Assembly: GCA_016758965.1 (NCBI GenBank)
Contig: JAEPRB010000266.1
Coordinates: 1 to 51,637, forward strand
From: Circinella minor
Taxonomy: Eukaryota; Mucoromycota; Mucoromycetes; Mucorales; Lichtheimiaceae
Direction: 5' to 3'
DNA: 51,637 nt
How positions within the stretch are numbered: the stretch's first letter is position 1; each line of letters begins with the position of its first letter. The notes under the pieces are model-generated. The model was not told the DNA's origin. It made no database searches and was given only the letters and a program-made list of their open reading frames with translations. Below, in pieces: positions 35,783 through 48,637 of this stretch. The position numbers and the translations under genes were made by a program.

Positions 35783-38700
35783 ATGTTTCTGTCAAAATTC
35801 TTGGCAAGAAATAATACCAAGACCAAATTAGAACTTTTGACTGAAGCATGGATTGGTATTCAAAAATATTATGAAACTGCAGCAGGTAAAAAAAGAAAAT
35901 ACATACATACATAAATGAACATTCAATCGAAGGAGAGAAAAACGATGAGAGAAATGAAACTGTGTGTAAACAACCAAAAAAAAAAAAAAACCAATTAGTA
36001 TACTGACAAGATGAATTTTGATATATATTTAATGATTAGATCCTTTAAAAGATGCAGTTGATTTAACACCCATCCCAGTATGTTTACAGAATATTGTTAA
36101 ACTTATTCAAGCGGAAGAGCTTGAATACGAACGTGCTAGTGATAGTTTGGAAACTGGACCATGTCTCGAATATCTTTTACATAAGCGCGTTTTGGAAGAA
36201 TTGGTTGAATTTGCTCGAGTTGATGTAAGCTATTTTTATATATTTGGAAACAACACACTATAGAAATATATATATATGTGTGTATGTGTTGTGAAGTTAC
36301 ACTCTTATTTATTATTATTATCATTTATTATTTTTAGACACCTTACGGAATGCGAGTACATTGTCTCCGATTCTTTTGTAGTTTAGTGAATAATGTTCAT
36401 GCGCAGCTACTTCCCGAACGTGCGGTCCATGTACCCCTTCAAAAGCTTATCAATTCTTGTCATCGTTTGATATTTCATCATTATGAACAAATGGCTACTG
36501 AACCTGAATCATGTCCTGAGGAACGGATTCAAGCTATTTCGGAACTTTCACTGGAGTTAGTCAAATTGATGCATGGTGTCTTTTCGCATTTTAAAGGAAG
36601 CAATGCTGCATTGATGGATCTTTTCTTTGAACGTGGTTGGTGCCGTGGTCTTGGCGAAAATGTCTGGCGAAGCAGTAAAGATGGTCGCACATTCCACAAA
36701 CGTCGTGAAAGTATGGATGAAAAAATCGCATGGAATATGTTTTTAACGGTAAGCTTTAAAAAATTATTGCAGTTAAAGATACACATGTACATATAAAATA
36801 TATGTTGGAAAATTGAGATACTCATCCCAGGTAAAGCCTCGTTTTGATATGTTTACGTTTTTGATCGATTACATGAATATGCCTGGAGAAACGGGCGAAA
36901 TCGCTCGAGAGGCTATTTTATTTGCATTGCGACTTTTGGATGGTGATCCAGAATATGTATGCTATGTGGTGGAATATTCAGGTTTATGTGATATTATGGT
37001 AATGTATATCTTTTCTCTATCTCATTATTAATTGTTGTCGACTGGATTAACAAAGAAAGAGAGTAATGAATAGAAAGCTGACAACAAAAAATGATTACTA
37101 TTTTTTTTTCTTTAGGCTGAACGACTTGCTTTGTTTTATGCCAAACTTCCCAAAAATTCAGGCGCATTCTCAATATCTGAAAATGGCCGTGTTGGAGCCG
37201 TTAGACCACCACGTCGTCGAATCCATCTTTCGGTTCCAGTCATGATTACCAATAATTGTTTAATGATCACCGTCAATGCTCATCATAGTTTTAAGAAGAA
37301 AAGAAGAAAGCGTAGTCCATTTGATGTTAACTTTGTCCGTGCATTAGAGTCTGTGCGCGACACAGATATTATTGTCGACGAATTTTACAGTTTTTGGGAG
37401 TACCTTAATGATGTTGCTCGTGTTGCTGATCGTCGACTGATGACAGCCTTGATGGCTCAGCTCACCGCCAATTTTTGGCATCCAGTTGTGTGTACAGCTC
37501 TTAGCTCACCTTCAGCTGAGCTTGCTACTGCTGCAACAGCCTATACAACAGAAATGATTCGTTCATTAACAGATCAAAAGTTACTTCATGCATTTTTGGT
37601 CGTATTACTAGGTGAAGAAGGTGGTGTTGGCAAGGATTTGGAACCAGAAACACGGAGTTCATTATTACCGCGCCATGATCTTATTGATGATGATCATGAG
37701 GATGATGAGAAAAGTGAAGAAGACGAGGAAGGAAAGGACAAGATTGGTGGAATGAATGATGAAAATGATGAAGAACTTACGCTGCGCGTGTTACTTATCA
37801 ATCGGATTGATGCCGAATATCACGATTTATCACTTTCAACATTACGTTTCTTCGATACTGTTCTTGAAACATATAATCAATTCGCCATTTACAATCTTAT
37901 TCTCCGTAATTATCTTGATATTACACCTGAAGGAGAATATGTGGAGGAAGTTGAAAAGGACACAACAGACTCATCCTCTCTTGGATCTAAAACTAATGAA
38001 GAAGGGATTGAAGCAACAACAGCTAAGTCTAAAGAATCGGATGAAGAAAAATCTATAGCGGATGAGGAACAAGGAACCGAAACGAATAAAACGGACAAGA
38101 CAGAAAAAGTGCGCTGGTTGGTTGAAAGGTAAGATAAAGATGCATCTGTATTTCCAAACAGAGATATACGATACTAAAACGTTATAATTTTTTTTTTTTT
38201 ACAGAATCTTGTCATTATTACCTCTCGAAGATGAACTTGAGCGTATGAAATCCCCGCCTTTATCATCTGTCATTCAATCCGATTCTTTGGGATCTGGTGT
38301 TCGATCACCTCCCAGTGCACGTCGTTCAACAAGCGTCGATGTAGATGGTCGTAGAAGTACTTCAGCCGAAGGTCTTCAAAACGTTGTCGTTCCTGGTAAC
38401 AGTTATGATGATTATTTCCATGAAGCACGAGAACGATTCCAATATGGGTTATTGGCCAAGAACTTTTGGCGATCTCCTTATCCACCGCCTAAAACAAAGA
38501 AGGATTATGTACGAGAAGCAGAACATAGACGTGGACGTCCCCAACGTCGTCCCATGAGTATGATTGTTTCATCCAAAGATGTTGCCTTACGTCGTGATTT
38601 CGAACCTGAAAACATTACTCCACCACATAAATTATGTGGTAATTATGAAGGTCTTTTCATGAACCGAATCTTTGACCAATTTTTCAAGTTACTCGAATCA

Positions 38701-39810
38701 TCCATGGAACAAAATTTACTGGTGACCAGCATTCTTCAAAAAATTGTGGGAGTTGTAGATAAACGTGTGGATGGCGTTATCTGTGAATGGAGAGCTGTAC
38801 GTATTGGTGGTGATGGTGTACTTTATGGTGGTGTATGGACTCTTCCAAGTGCCAAGGGCAATCGACGCAGTCTTTATTCGTTATTGGAGCAGGTCACATT
38901 TGAAGCCTTGAAACGAGCGCAACTGGTGCCCAATTTCGAAACACGGATTTCTATTGCGAAAAAGCGAGGCGTTCTACATGGTACTAATAGCAGCAGTAGT
39001 GGAGGAGGTAGCAATGGTCACCATCATCATCATGGTCAACAACCTCAATTGAAACGTTCAGCCTCTACTTTTGTACGTTCTCCTTCTGGACCATCACCTC
39101 GCGAACAGGGAAAGTTGTCACGTCATCCAAGTTTATCACAACTTGTGTTTTCCAAAAATTCACAGCAATCGCCTTCATCACCACGTAGTCCTGGTTCACC
39201 ATCCAATTCAAAATCTGCTACTTTCATACCACCACGCCGAACACCTAGTCGTGAAACTCTTCCAGAATTGAATACAACCAACTTACAACAACAACCACAA
39301 CCGGGCACGCCAACAAATGGCAATGGGGCAAGTGGACCCAATTCACCTTCAGCAACATTCTTCCAGAATTCACAACGTGCCAATGCTACACCTGTCACCA
39401 TGACCAATCCATTTGCCAAATTATCTAATTTTGTCAACTCCTATATTGTATTGCAAGAATTTTGTAAAGAATTAGCAGCTGTCATTCTTGTACGACATGC
39501 AACCAATTATAATGATACTGGTTTGGTGCGATATCAACAAGATCCACGTGGTTCGATGATGGGATTACCACCACAACAAGATTATTGGTATGAACATGAA
39601 CATCGAAATAATCATAACTTGGAAGACGAATTCAATTTACTTTCTCCAGCAGATAGTGAAAATAAACCAAGCATGGATAAATGGAAGAATCGTATTTCCA
39701 TGGTATCAACATTGGCTGACTGGCGAAGTGTTCGAAGTTTGGATATTATCGATGAAGCCATCTCTACACGAATGCGTTCTGCTAGTGCAAATTCCGATGG
39801 TAAATGGTGA
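35783..39810 (+). CDS. FHIP/RAI16-like protein, FTS-Hook-FHIP complex subunit
   Basis: Six exons (35783-35885, 36040-36224, 36338-36748, 36831-36998, 37116-38128, 38205-39810) give 1161 residues. The N-terminal half matches the FHIP (FAM160/RAI16-like) fold: ELLTEAWIGIQKYYETAA, then LEYLLHKRVLEELVEFAR, TPYGMRVHCLRFFCSLVNN and FTFLIDYMNMPGETGEIARE. A long acidic insert (about residues 510-540 and 600-650) separates it from a second conserved part (YDDYFHEARERFQYGLLAKN). The C terminus is Ser/Pro/His-rich, followed by a final helical piece, TMTNPFAKLSNFVNSYIVLQ-like in style, then VILVRHATNYNDTG. Known role: FHIP links Hook adaptors on early endosomes to dynein for long-range hyphal transport. 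Low-complexity inserts lengthen it relative to animal members. Confidence 0.88.
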
Positions 39811-40056
39811 TCTTTGTAATCCACTTCTTTTTTTTTTTTCAATCAAAAATAGTATTTCCCAGTTCTCTCCCTATTATCGCATTCCTTTTTATCCTACGAA
39901 CTCTTTATTCTCCTTTTCAATTGTGTTTATTTTTTTTATATGTATACCGGTCGCCCTTCAAGCTATTTCTTTTACATTTTTATATTATTCTATTTATATT
40001 TTTATATATATATATATAAACAAGAGTTGTACAATTTCTTTTCAATTCTCCTCTAT

Positions 40057-41351
40057 CTACAAACAAAGTCGAGCTATCAATATACCAGCAGCAACACCCA
40101 CATTTAAGCTGTCGATTAATCCATTATCGTCACTGTTCTGATGGATAGCAGGTATACTAACAAATTGATCACAGCATCGTTTTACATTATATCTTAATCC
40201 TACTCCTTCGTTACCAAGTACTAGCATGGTTGGCCTGTCAATCTTTTGGCTATTCAAATTGATAGCAGATGTTTCTGATACAGCTGCCCCAATGATTTGC
40301 CACCCTTCCTCTGACGACGCCTACAAAATTATATTATTTTATTTTTTGTCGTCAATTTATATTTTAGTGAGAATGATAAGCGAGCTTGGTAATAACAAAG
40401 ATATAAATAAAATATATTTTACCTGAAGGAATCTAACAAGATTTCGAGTGGCATAAACATCCATAAGCTCCATAGCACCGGAACTCACTTTGGAAACAGC
40501 TGGTGTTAAGGAAGCACTATTCTTACTACATAAGAGTACACCATCTACATCAAAAAAATACGCTGTTCTAATAGAAACATACAATATATTAGTTTCATCA
40601 TCTCGAAAGTTATTCATTTCGTTTTTCTTTTTCGCAATACCTTAATATAGAGCCAAGGTTCTATTATGTTTGATTGAAGGAAAAAGTTTAATGATCATGT
40701 AACAAATAAAGTCGATCACAATATCATAACAGGTAACGTGGAAGGAAGGTTACCTGGGGATCCTGGACTTCGTCTAAAACTATCCATAAAGGTTGACGGT
40801 CTAAATCCGTCTTTTGAAATGATATTGTTTTTTGTGGTGCAATTATTCCTTTATATTTTCCATTCGTTATACTTGACATGGCACTTAATTGAATAGGTAT
40901 ACGTGGTGATCCATCCAACACAACGCCCTAAAGGTTTTTTTTTAATAAATAACTCGATGATAGTGATGATACATATTAAAGTAAGTGAATTGATTTTCTA
41001 CCTGATGTGGTTTATTACCAGACATATTATTTAGTTCACCTTTATCTACCGGAGAAATTGGTATGTTCTGTTTTTGACAAGCATCCAGAATACCAGATAA
41101 ACGCGTTCTGTTTTTTTTTTTGTCAGTGAACTTTAGTTTTTTTTTTCGAAGCAATAAAATAAACAAAATAAAAAAGCAATGTACCGATCGATCGATTTCT
41201 GAATGTAAAGCTTATCCAAATGAGCTCTTTTATTAGCTTGTATAGCAGCTTGTACACTTGACAAACCATAAACATATTCTTTTCGACAAGCTGTAGTAGT
41301 TATAGTTCGGTGATGATTACACCTTGAAAATAATAGTAATGATCGATGCAT
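40057..41351 (-). CDS. MRM1: Mitochondrial rRNA 2'-O-ribose methyltransferase (SpoU/MRM1 type)
   Basis: Six exons (41351-41185, 41107-41002, 40927-40754, 40660-40641, 40567-40423, 40320-40057) give 291 residues. The N terminus (MHRSLLLFSRCNHHRTITTT) looks like a mitochondrial presequence. EYVYGLSSVQAAIQANKR begins the substrate-binding domain. The SPOUT knot domain carries WIVLDEVQDPQ-NLGSILRTA (motif 1), LVLGNEGVGL (motif 2) and SLNVGVAAGILI (motif 3). Known role: Mrm1 methylates a guanosine of the large mitochondrial rRNA peptidyl-transferase loop using S-adenosylmethionine. The 20-base exon 4 encodes the centre of motif 1, so skipping it would both shift the frame and destroy the active site. 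Assignment to MRM1 rather than another SpoU paralogue rests on presequence and overall layout. Confidence 0.87.
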
Positions 41352-41550
41352 TTATATAAAAATAAGATTATAAAAAAAAAGAAAAAAAAAAGAGAAGGAG
41401 AATAAAAAAATAAGGGGGGAAGAGAACTAGAAAAAATAAAATAATTCAGTTTACAGGGCAAAAAGAGAGAAAGAGAAAGGATAGAGACTAAAGGCTAGGG
41501 TATTGTGTTGTAATCGGTTAAAAAAAGATAGTGTGTGTAAATTAATTAAT

Positions 41551-43283
41551 TTATCGTCGCATGTTACGGCCTTGCATTTGATATACATTTTCCAACTCGG
41601 TTTCCATTGCCTTGATTTTGGCATGTTGTTCTTCAAGATCTTTGTTAAGTCTATCACGTTCACTTACGAGCTAATAATTTATTTAATTATTTAATTAATT
41701 TTTCTTTTGTTATATATCTTTCCATCTTAATATCTATAATCTATTCATAATATTTTTTACCTGAGCTTCCCATTGACGGAATCTATTCTCTTCCTTCTTT
41801 ACTTGTTCAGTAAATGCTAAACGAAGTTTTTCTTCTTGTTCCTTAAACTTGGGGTTTTCATACTTCTTAGATCTATTTATAATAAAGTTCATTTAGTTTT
41901 AGTTTTTTTTAAAAATTACAATAACAACAAATATATTATTCTAAAAGCAAAAACCAAATAAAATAAACGTACTTGGCTTCACCAAACTTGCGAGTTTCCA
42001 TTTGAATTTGTCGATAATTTTCATAATGAGTTTCCTCGGTGGTCGAAATCAAATCGTGCATATGTGAACGGATCAACAACGTGCGAAGCTTCTTAAAGTC
42101 GCAATGCTCCTCATTCTCAACTTCAGCACAACCCCAAGAATATTGACGACCCTTAACCTTACGATTATCAGCAGTAACGACATCTTCTGTTGAACCAATA
42201 ACAGAGAAAGGAAGTGCACTCATAATATCCTTATTGTTGTTTGTGGTAGACTCATCATCACTTTCAATAGGACAAGTGTACAAACGAATACCTTGTGCTT
42301 CAACGACGTCCAAGATCTATAAAACCAAAATAAATAAAAAGGTATACATTGATACTTTTGTACCTTTACATAGATATTAAAAATATATATATATTTACGT
42401 TTCGCTTGAATTTGGCCAGATCGTTCGGGGTCAAAGTATCGGCCTTTGCAATAACAGGAATTAAATTGACACGCGAACCAAGATGTTTCATGATTTCAAT
42501 ATCCAATGGCTTGAGTCTATAGTAAATATGTATATAACATATATTGTTAATTTTATATTTTTCCCTTCAATAGATATAATTTATTCATTTGAATCATGAT
42601 AACTTACGTATGACCAGTAGGACGAATAAAGTAAAGACAAGCATGAACACGGAGATCAATTCTATTAGCACGGGTAGGTTGTTGTTCCTGAGCCATAAAG
42701 CTTTCATGTTGATCATCCAAAAATTCCACAATAGGCATCCAGCTGTCACGATTGTTCACATAATCACCAAAACCAGGGGTGTCAATGATTGTAAGCTTCA
42801 CTTTGAAGTTTTGCTCCTCAAGTTCTATAATAATAATAATCATTCATCAATATATTTTCATCTTTTCATATAAGAATATTATTTTTCTTTTATATTAAAC
42901 AAACCTGCTTTAGTGATTTCGATTTCAACAGTTTTATCAACTTGCTTTGCATGACGTTTAGCAAGCTCTTTATTATTTTTGATTGAAGTAGTGAATAAAG
43001 TGTTAACAAAGGTTGATTTACCAGTTCCACTTTCACCTAATATAAAAAAAAAAGCACATAATATGAGAATCTAATTAGTATTACCCCTGAATAGTTGCAC
43101 TACTCTTCAAAATAATAATAATAAAATAAAGACTTAAAAAGAATAAGAAAAAAAAAACAGAGAGAGAAACTACATACCACAAACCATCAAAGTGAAGTTT
43201 GCACCACGTTTTGAAACTATCTTGTGACGTTGGTTTGGAAGGTGAGCAACACCAACACCATCAGGCATTGCAGAAGGAGCCAT
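41551..43283 (-). CDS. CDC12: Septin, Cdc12-like
   Basis: Seven exons (43283-43178, 43036-42905, 42824-42608, 42516-42399, 42316-41973, 41872-41761, 41670-41551) give 382 residues. A short N terminus leads to the polybasic [11 protein letters not shown] and the P-loop GESGTGKST at residues 36-44. The G3 motif DTPGFGD and the G4 motif AKAD follow, then the septin unique element ([26 protein letters not shown]). The C-terminal coiled coil ([36 protein letters not shown]) closely follows the Cdc12/AspC pattern. Septins form GTP-binding hetero-oligomeric filaments at septa, hyphal tips and necks. The gene diverges from the uL15m gene. The subgroup call comes from the coiled coil and short N terminus and is less certain than the septin call. 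Confidence 0.93.
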
Positions 43284-44248
43284 CTCGAATTTTTATGTTA
43301 TATGAAAAGGAAAGTAAAGAAAAAAAAGAAAAGGAAAGAGAGCCGAAAAAAATGAAAAAGTGCATATGTAATTAACTGGGTCTTTCTATATATTGAGTTT
43401 CAGAAAAATAAAAAGGCTTGTGTTACAGCACTATTCTACAAAAAGTACAACAGCCTCATGCTATTTGTACACCATACTCCCAGCTTTTTTCTTTTTAGTT
43501 GATGATCCATCAAAACAGTTTTCCATGTGGTAAACCCATTTTTAGAACCCATTTATTATATGCTCCTGATTCCCCTTTTTACCTTTCTTCTTTTATTTAT
43601 TGGTCTTTATGTATGTATGTATGTATGTATGTATGAAAACCCGATTAATTTTATTTCATGAATCATTGAGAGTAAAGCAGTAATGCTAAAATATTTTCGT
43701 TTCCGCTTGTTCTTTTTTTTTTAAAAGTAGTATCATTACTATTCAAGAAAGTCAAATTTAACTTTGGCTGTTCCTATAATTATAATTTTCTTTTTTAATT
43801 ACATGAATTAAACTATTAATGGTTGCTAGGGCAACAAAACTTATTTGTTGTAAGTTGAACTAAACGTTATTGAGAAACTGTTTCTGCGACTTGTGTCACC
43901 TTACTATATGCTATTTTCTGTAAAATCAAACACGAAAGATTGAACCACGTTTATATGATTGATATCAGTATTAAAAAAGTATAAAAATTCAATTTCTTTG
44001 CATTTTTCCGTATAAAACCAAAAAATATATCATACTTTTTTTTTCTATTCATTTATCATTCATAAATATTTGATGCAAGCTAATAATAGAGGAAGCAACA
44101 AGGTCAGATCATTCTAAATAGCCAATTTAATCTTTCGGTTGAACTAATCCGCCGCTGTCTAAAAAATCGTGGCTTATTTTTAACCTCCATCCCTTGTTTC
44201 CCTGATAATTTCACTCTTATCCAATAATCTATATACAACAATACCATA
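43284..44248. promoter_or_regulatory. Divergent promoter region, septin and uL15m
   Basis: A 965-base segment between two divergent starts. It contains a TATG repeat (about 43608-43635), and near the uL15m side a GCCGCTGTCT stretch inside otherwise AT-rich DNA. No specific factor site can be named. Confidence 0.5.
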
Positions 44249-45076
44249 ATGTTTCGATTGGCACGTTTCGCATCAGCTCGTTCATTTTCAACACAAGCAG
44301 CCGTTCAACCACCAAAACAACCCATTCACCTTGGTTCGCTTGCAGATAATGCGGGTGCTGTCTCAGAGGTCAGCAAAATCAAAAAATAAATAACATAATG
44401 CTTCTCATTCTCAATTGAAATCGAATTCTTATAAATAAAAACACGCATGCTGACATTTTACTATTTCTATTTCTCTTTTACTTAATTTATTGTATATATT
44501 TTCAGCGTAAACGAGTAGGTCGTGGTCCTGGTTCTGGACTTGGTAAAACTGCAGGTCGAGGTCATAAAGGTCAAAAGGCACGAGCAGGTAACGGTAAGCC
44601 TGTCCCAGGTTTCGAAGGTGGTCAAATCCCATTGATTAAACGTATCCCCAAGCGCGGTTTCCACAACATGTAAATATATCTTATAGTTTTGTTTTTATTA
44701 TTTGAAAACATATATGCTAATATATATATATATATATATATTTGTACTTTTATATTTTTTATTTAGTCACGGAAAAGAATATCATCAACTCAATCTCGAT
44801 CGTTTACAGCACTGGATTCAAACTGGACGAATTGACGCTTCTAAACCTATCACCATGAAAGAATTATTAGACTCTCGTTGTATACATAAAATCCAAGACG
44901 GTGTTAAACTCTTGGGTGTTGGCTCAGAATCATTTACACAATCTATTCAAATTGAAGTTTCTAAAGCATCACGAACCGCCATTGAAGCAATCGAAAAGGC
45001 AGGCGGTAAAGTCACTTTATGTGATTTCAACAAATTAGCTCTGAGAGCTCATATCCATCCCGAAAAATACATGTAG
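44249..45076 (+). CDS. MRPL15: Mitochondrial large-subunit ribosomal protein uL15m
   Basis: Three exons (44249-44368, 44506-44669, 44767-45076) give 197 residues. [19 protein letters not shown] is a clear mitochondrial presequence. The uL15 signature follows: [20 protein letters not shown], then [19 protein letters not shown]. The C-terminal domain has [20 protein letters not shown] and [12 protein letters not shown]. It is bacterial-like in layout and short compared with yeast Mrpl10. It works in the mitochondrial 54S subunit near the base of the central protuberance. The nearby MRM1-type gene acts on the same rRNA, but linkage is probably coincidental. Confidence 0.95.
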
Positions 45077-46620
45077 AAAAAATTAACATAATAAATATAT
45101 TAATAATCATTGTTTATATTAAAGAAAAAGCCGTGAAGATATATAATCTTTATGCTTTTTTGACTGGATCAAATATGTAATAGATATTGACGGAAAAGGA
45201 AGATTCTATTCATTTTAATGATGAAGAAATTGGGATTTTTTGATGGTGGTGAATAACAAACAGTACTAAAACCGTTAGTATTATGCTTACTTTTCTTATT
45301 TTGATGGACTTGATAATAATAGATTAAAGGGGCCTAAGAAGAACACACTACTATAAAAAAAAACATTTCCAGTTATTTTCGATTATTACATTCAACTTTT
45401 TTCTATTAGCAAGGTGTTTTGTTATTTATATTATGAGGTTTTTTTTTATCGCGTCTTCCGAATATAGTACTCCATTCCAACCTTGAAATACAATAGAGCA
45501 TAGCAAATAATAAGCATTAAAAAAAGCGCATGATTTACTTTTTCACAATGCTTAGATATTTTCCCTGTCAAATGTCTTAGAAGATATAGAGAATTGTCCT
45601 CAAATTTGTTATCACTCTAATTATAATGTAATATTTTGGCTTTTCAAAGAATTGGCACATTTACAATTTAGGGGCCTAAAATCCAATTAGATGTATTATA
45701 TAAATAAAAGTCTGTTTGGTTATAAGGTTGCCGATAAAACTGAGAACCTAGTACCTACATTTGTCAACAAGTAACCCTAAGAGGACACGTTGGTAAGATG
45801 AAAAAGAATCTACTTCTAGCAAATATTGAATGACCTTAGAATATAAAATGTTGGTTATAACAATCATTTGTTAAAAAAGTTATTGAAGCATCCAGATCAA
45901 AAAAAAAAAAATATTGCAGCGTTACCTCAGCAACGGATTCCACCTGAGCATCATTCTATCGCCTTCACCAAATTGAATGGTTTGCAATTTACTTTTAACT
46001 AGTAGTATATCCATGAATCATACTGCTCAAAGATTTCCGAAATTTGTTTGGGAAGAATCCTGATAAAAAGTGTACCATCCCTTCAAGAACGTCAGCCATA
46101 TATCGCGTAAGAATCTGATACTATTGCGAGTCTATTTTACTGAATATGTTGTATAAATAGAATATATTATTGGATAGAGACTTATTATTAATAATATATA
46201 TTGTATAGCGAGCCGCCAAACCGCAGCTCCGGAGGGGTTGACACGAAGCGAAGCGGAGGGGCTCAACCCACGAAGGTGTGAAGGTGAAGAAGGCTCGTAT
46301 TGTATAATAGTAAAAAAATAGGTTTCTCTAACAATATTATAGATTTTATTTAAGCCATGATTTATGAATGAAAAGCAACTTCACGGCACATACGTATTAA
46401 TAATTTTATGTTCTTTTATGCTATGGGCCAGACTGCTCTACTAGAAACCACAGTACAACATCATCAACATCTACACACCATATAATTCTCTATATTTTTT
46501 CGTTTACTTTTTTATAATCACAAATCTAAACCATTTCATAAAAATGAATGGCTAACATAATAATAATAGAAATAAAATACAAAAGTTGGATGCAACGACG
46601 GAGAAGAACAAGAAAACAGC
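45077..46620. other. Intergenic region with possible decayed coding scraps
   Basis: Between uL15m and the hydrolase. Around 45920-46110 the minus strand reads in short coherent pieces, such as KLQTIQFGEGDRMMLRWNP, in different frames, which may be leftovers of a gene. The segment also holds the GC-rich insertion described separately. No intact gene is seen. Confidence 0.45.
46199..46306. mobile_element. 90-bp GC-rich insertion between 9-bp direct repeats
   Basis: TATTGTATA at 46199-46207 is repeated exactly at 46298-46306. Between them lies a 90-base GC-rich block in AT-rich DNA. Its ends carry CGAGCC (46209-46214) and its complement GGCTCG (46292-46297). An inner inverted pair, GGGTTGA (46235-46241) and TCAACCC (46263-46269), can form a second stem, and GGAGGGG occurs twice. 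The structure is that of a fold-back GC cluster with a target-site duplication. GC-rich hairpin elements of this type are known mainly from fungal mitochondrial genomes; a nuclear position would be unusual. Mobility is inferred from the flanking repeat. Confidence 0.6.
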
Positions 46621-48283
46621 TTATTCTTCATTATTATATGGGTTGCCAACAAATTCTTGGATATCTTTTAATAATGATTTCTTCAACCTGTCTTGACCTA
46701 TTACAGAAGGCATCAACGCTATAAAAAAAACAAGAAAAAAGAAACTTAGTGAAACAGAAAATATAGGAATTGATTCAAATTCAAATATAGTAACCATCAA
46801 ATATCATTTTACTTCTATTCTTACCTGTAACACACTGAGCATGTTTTAATCGTTTATGAAGCCTGATTCGAACGTCCACATCATCTCTACGTTCAGGTGG
46901 CACTACTTGTGTAAATGTATTGTACATATCTACTGATTGCTCAGCAAGAACAGTAGTATCCTTTTCTCCATGTACCAACATAATTCGTGGGATGTATTTC
47001 AGAAGTTCCTTCGAATCAGCAAATAGCTCTTCATTTGATTCAAGAAGATGAATAGGTGAATTAATACGAAAATTCTCCAATGTAGTACCCATAACACGTG
47101 TCATTGCTGAGATCTTATCAACACCTCGATGTTGTTCTGTTAACAAATGTCGTTCTATTAAATACACACCGGCAGCCCTGTTATGATATTTTTTTTTAGT
47201 TTGCTCAGTAACCAACATGAATTTTTTTCTCACTCTTCAATGATTGAGTCTATTTCTTATTGTAACTTACAAAAACAATCCTTTAACACGTGGTAACGCA
47301 TCTTGACTATCCTTTTTCTTGGCGACATCGATAGCATTTTTCAACACTACCTGTGCACACAAATGACCACCTGCGCTATGACCCTATATTCAATGATTTA
47401 GCTAAACCATATAAAAAAATAAAAGTTTGTGCGTCCATTTAAGAACTTACCATCATATATATATTTTCTATATCACCATTAATCTCATCAGCATGAGCAT
47501 GTGTCCATCGAAGTGCTTGTTGAACATCATCATAAATAGCATCTATTTTGACTTGAGGGTATTTTCGATAATCTGGGATAACAACAACATAGCCGAGTTC
47601 TCTTAATGTATTTGCAAACGAGGTATATAATAACTTGGATCCAGAAGACCATGATCCTCCATAAATAAAGAGAATAATAGGTGGCTTCGATTCAGTGGTT
47701 TGTTCGGGATGGTATAAGTCTAATAAACATGAAGCATCCGCATCCGAATATTTGATATTACGACTAAGTCAAGTTCAAAATACGTTATTAGTCAGTAAGA
47801 AAAATAGATAAAAAAAAATAATATAGCAATTTATTCTCTGTTTAGTATTAATAAACAAATACCTAACCAACTGTCTAAAGGTATCTTGGACCTCGAAATA
47901 TCGCCAGTGTATATAAGCTGCTACAAGTGGAAAATCTGTAATCCAACCAAAGATCAAATGGAAAAATGCAATGTTGATCTTTGCTACTCGTGTAGGACTG
48001 TATGGTAAATTAAATGAAGTGTCCTTTTGTCCCTCTAATAAAGTGAGTGTCCAAGCTATAAAGTATGCAGCACCTGAAAATAATATATATATATATGTGT
48101 ATATATACAAAGGAGTTAAAATCTTCGAGATTTTTTTTCTGTTTACGACAACAATTTTAAAAACAATATTTTTTTACCAATGGCAAATATGCATAATGGT
48201 AAACTAAGTACCAGACAAGCAACTAGTAATGGGAGACATAGTATGGATCCCCACACATATAGGTGTGAATTAAACAAAGCCAT
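46621..48283 (-). CDS. Membrane-anchored alpha/beta hydrolase (prenylcysteine methylesterase-like)
   Basis: Six exons (48283-48178, 48073-47863, 47763-47451, 47383-47271, 47177-46825, 46718-46621) give 397 residues. Two hydrophobic segments open the protein (LYVWGSILCLPLLVACLVL, then AAYFIAWTLTLLEG), so it is probably an endomembrane protein. The hydrolase core starts at CLLDLYHP. It contains the oxyanion motif IYGGSWSSG, the nucleophile elbow GHSAGG split at an exon border, the acid in LVHGEKDTTV, and a candidate catalytic His in LKHAQCV. This set resembles the ICME/BD-FAE carboxylesterases, which include isoprenylcysteine methylesterases. The first His of the usual HGG motif is Tyr here (YGG). 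The exact substrate is not predictable. Confidence 0.8.
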
Positions 48284-48637
48284 GCTAGACAAATAAAAAA
48301 AAATAACTTTTTTTTTCTTTTGTAGATCTGCGTTACCAAGAAACAAAAAGTGTTATCGTTCCCATAACAAAACTCCGGTCTTTTAATGCAATGCAACCAA
48401 TGTCACAACCATAAATATGAATTGATGTATTTTTAATAATCTAATTCTGTATCGTGTTATATTGCTATTACGTATAGTACGGAACTTTTAATGATATATA
48501 CGTACTCGTCGAGAAATTATGATGGTTTAAAAATATTTGTATAAGTACAATATGACTCAGTAATTATTTTTATCTTTATAACTTGGAAGCCTTTCTCTTT
48601 GCCTCTCCTTTCTTCATTTCATTTCATAAAGAATTTC

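Noticed and set aside
39590..40141. 183-codon plus-strand frame across the FHIP 3' end
   Set aside because: Out of frame with the FHIP exon, and its second half is Phe/Ile/Tyr-rich AT noise.
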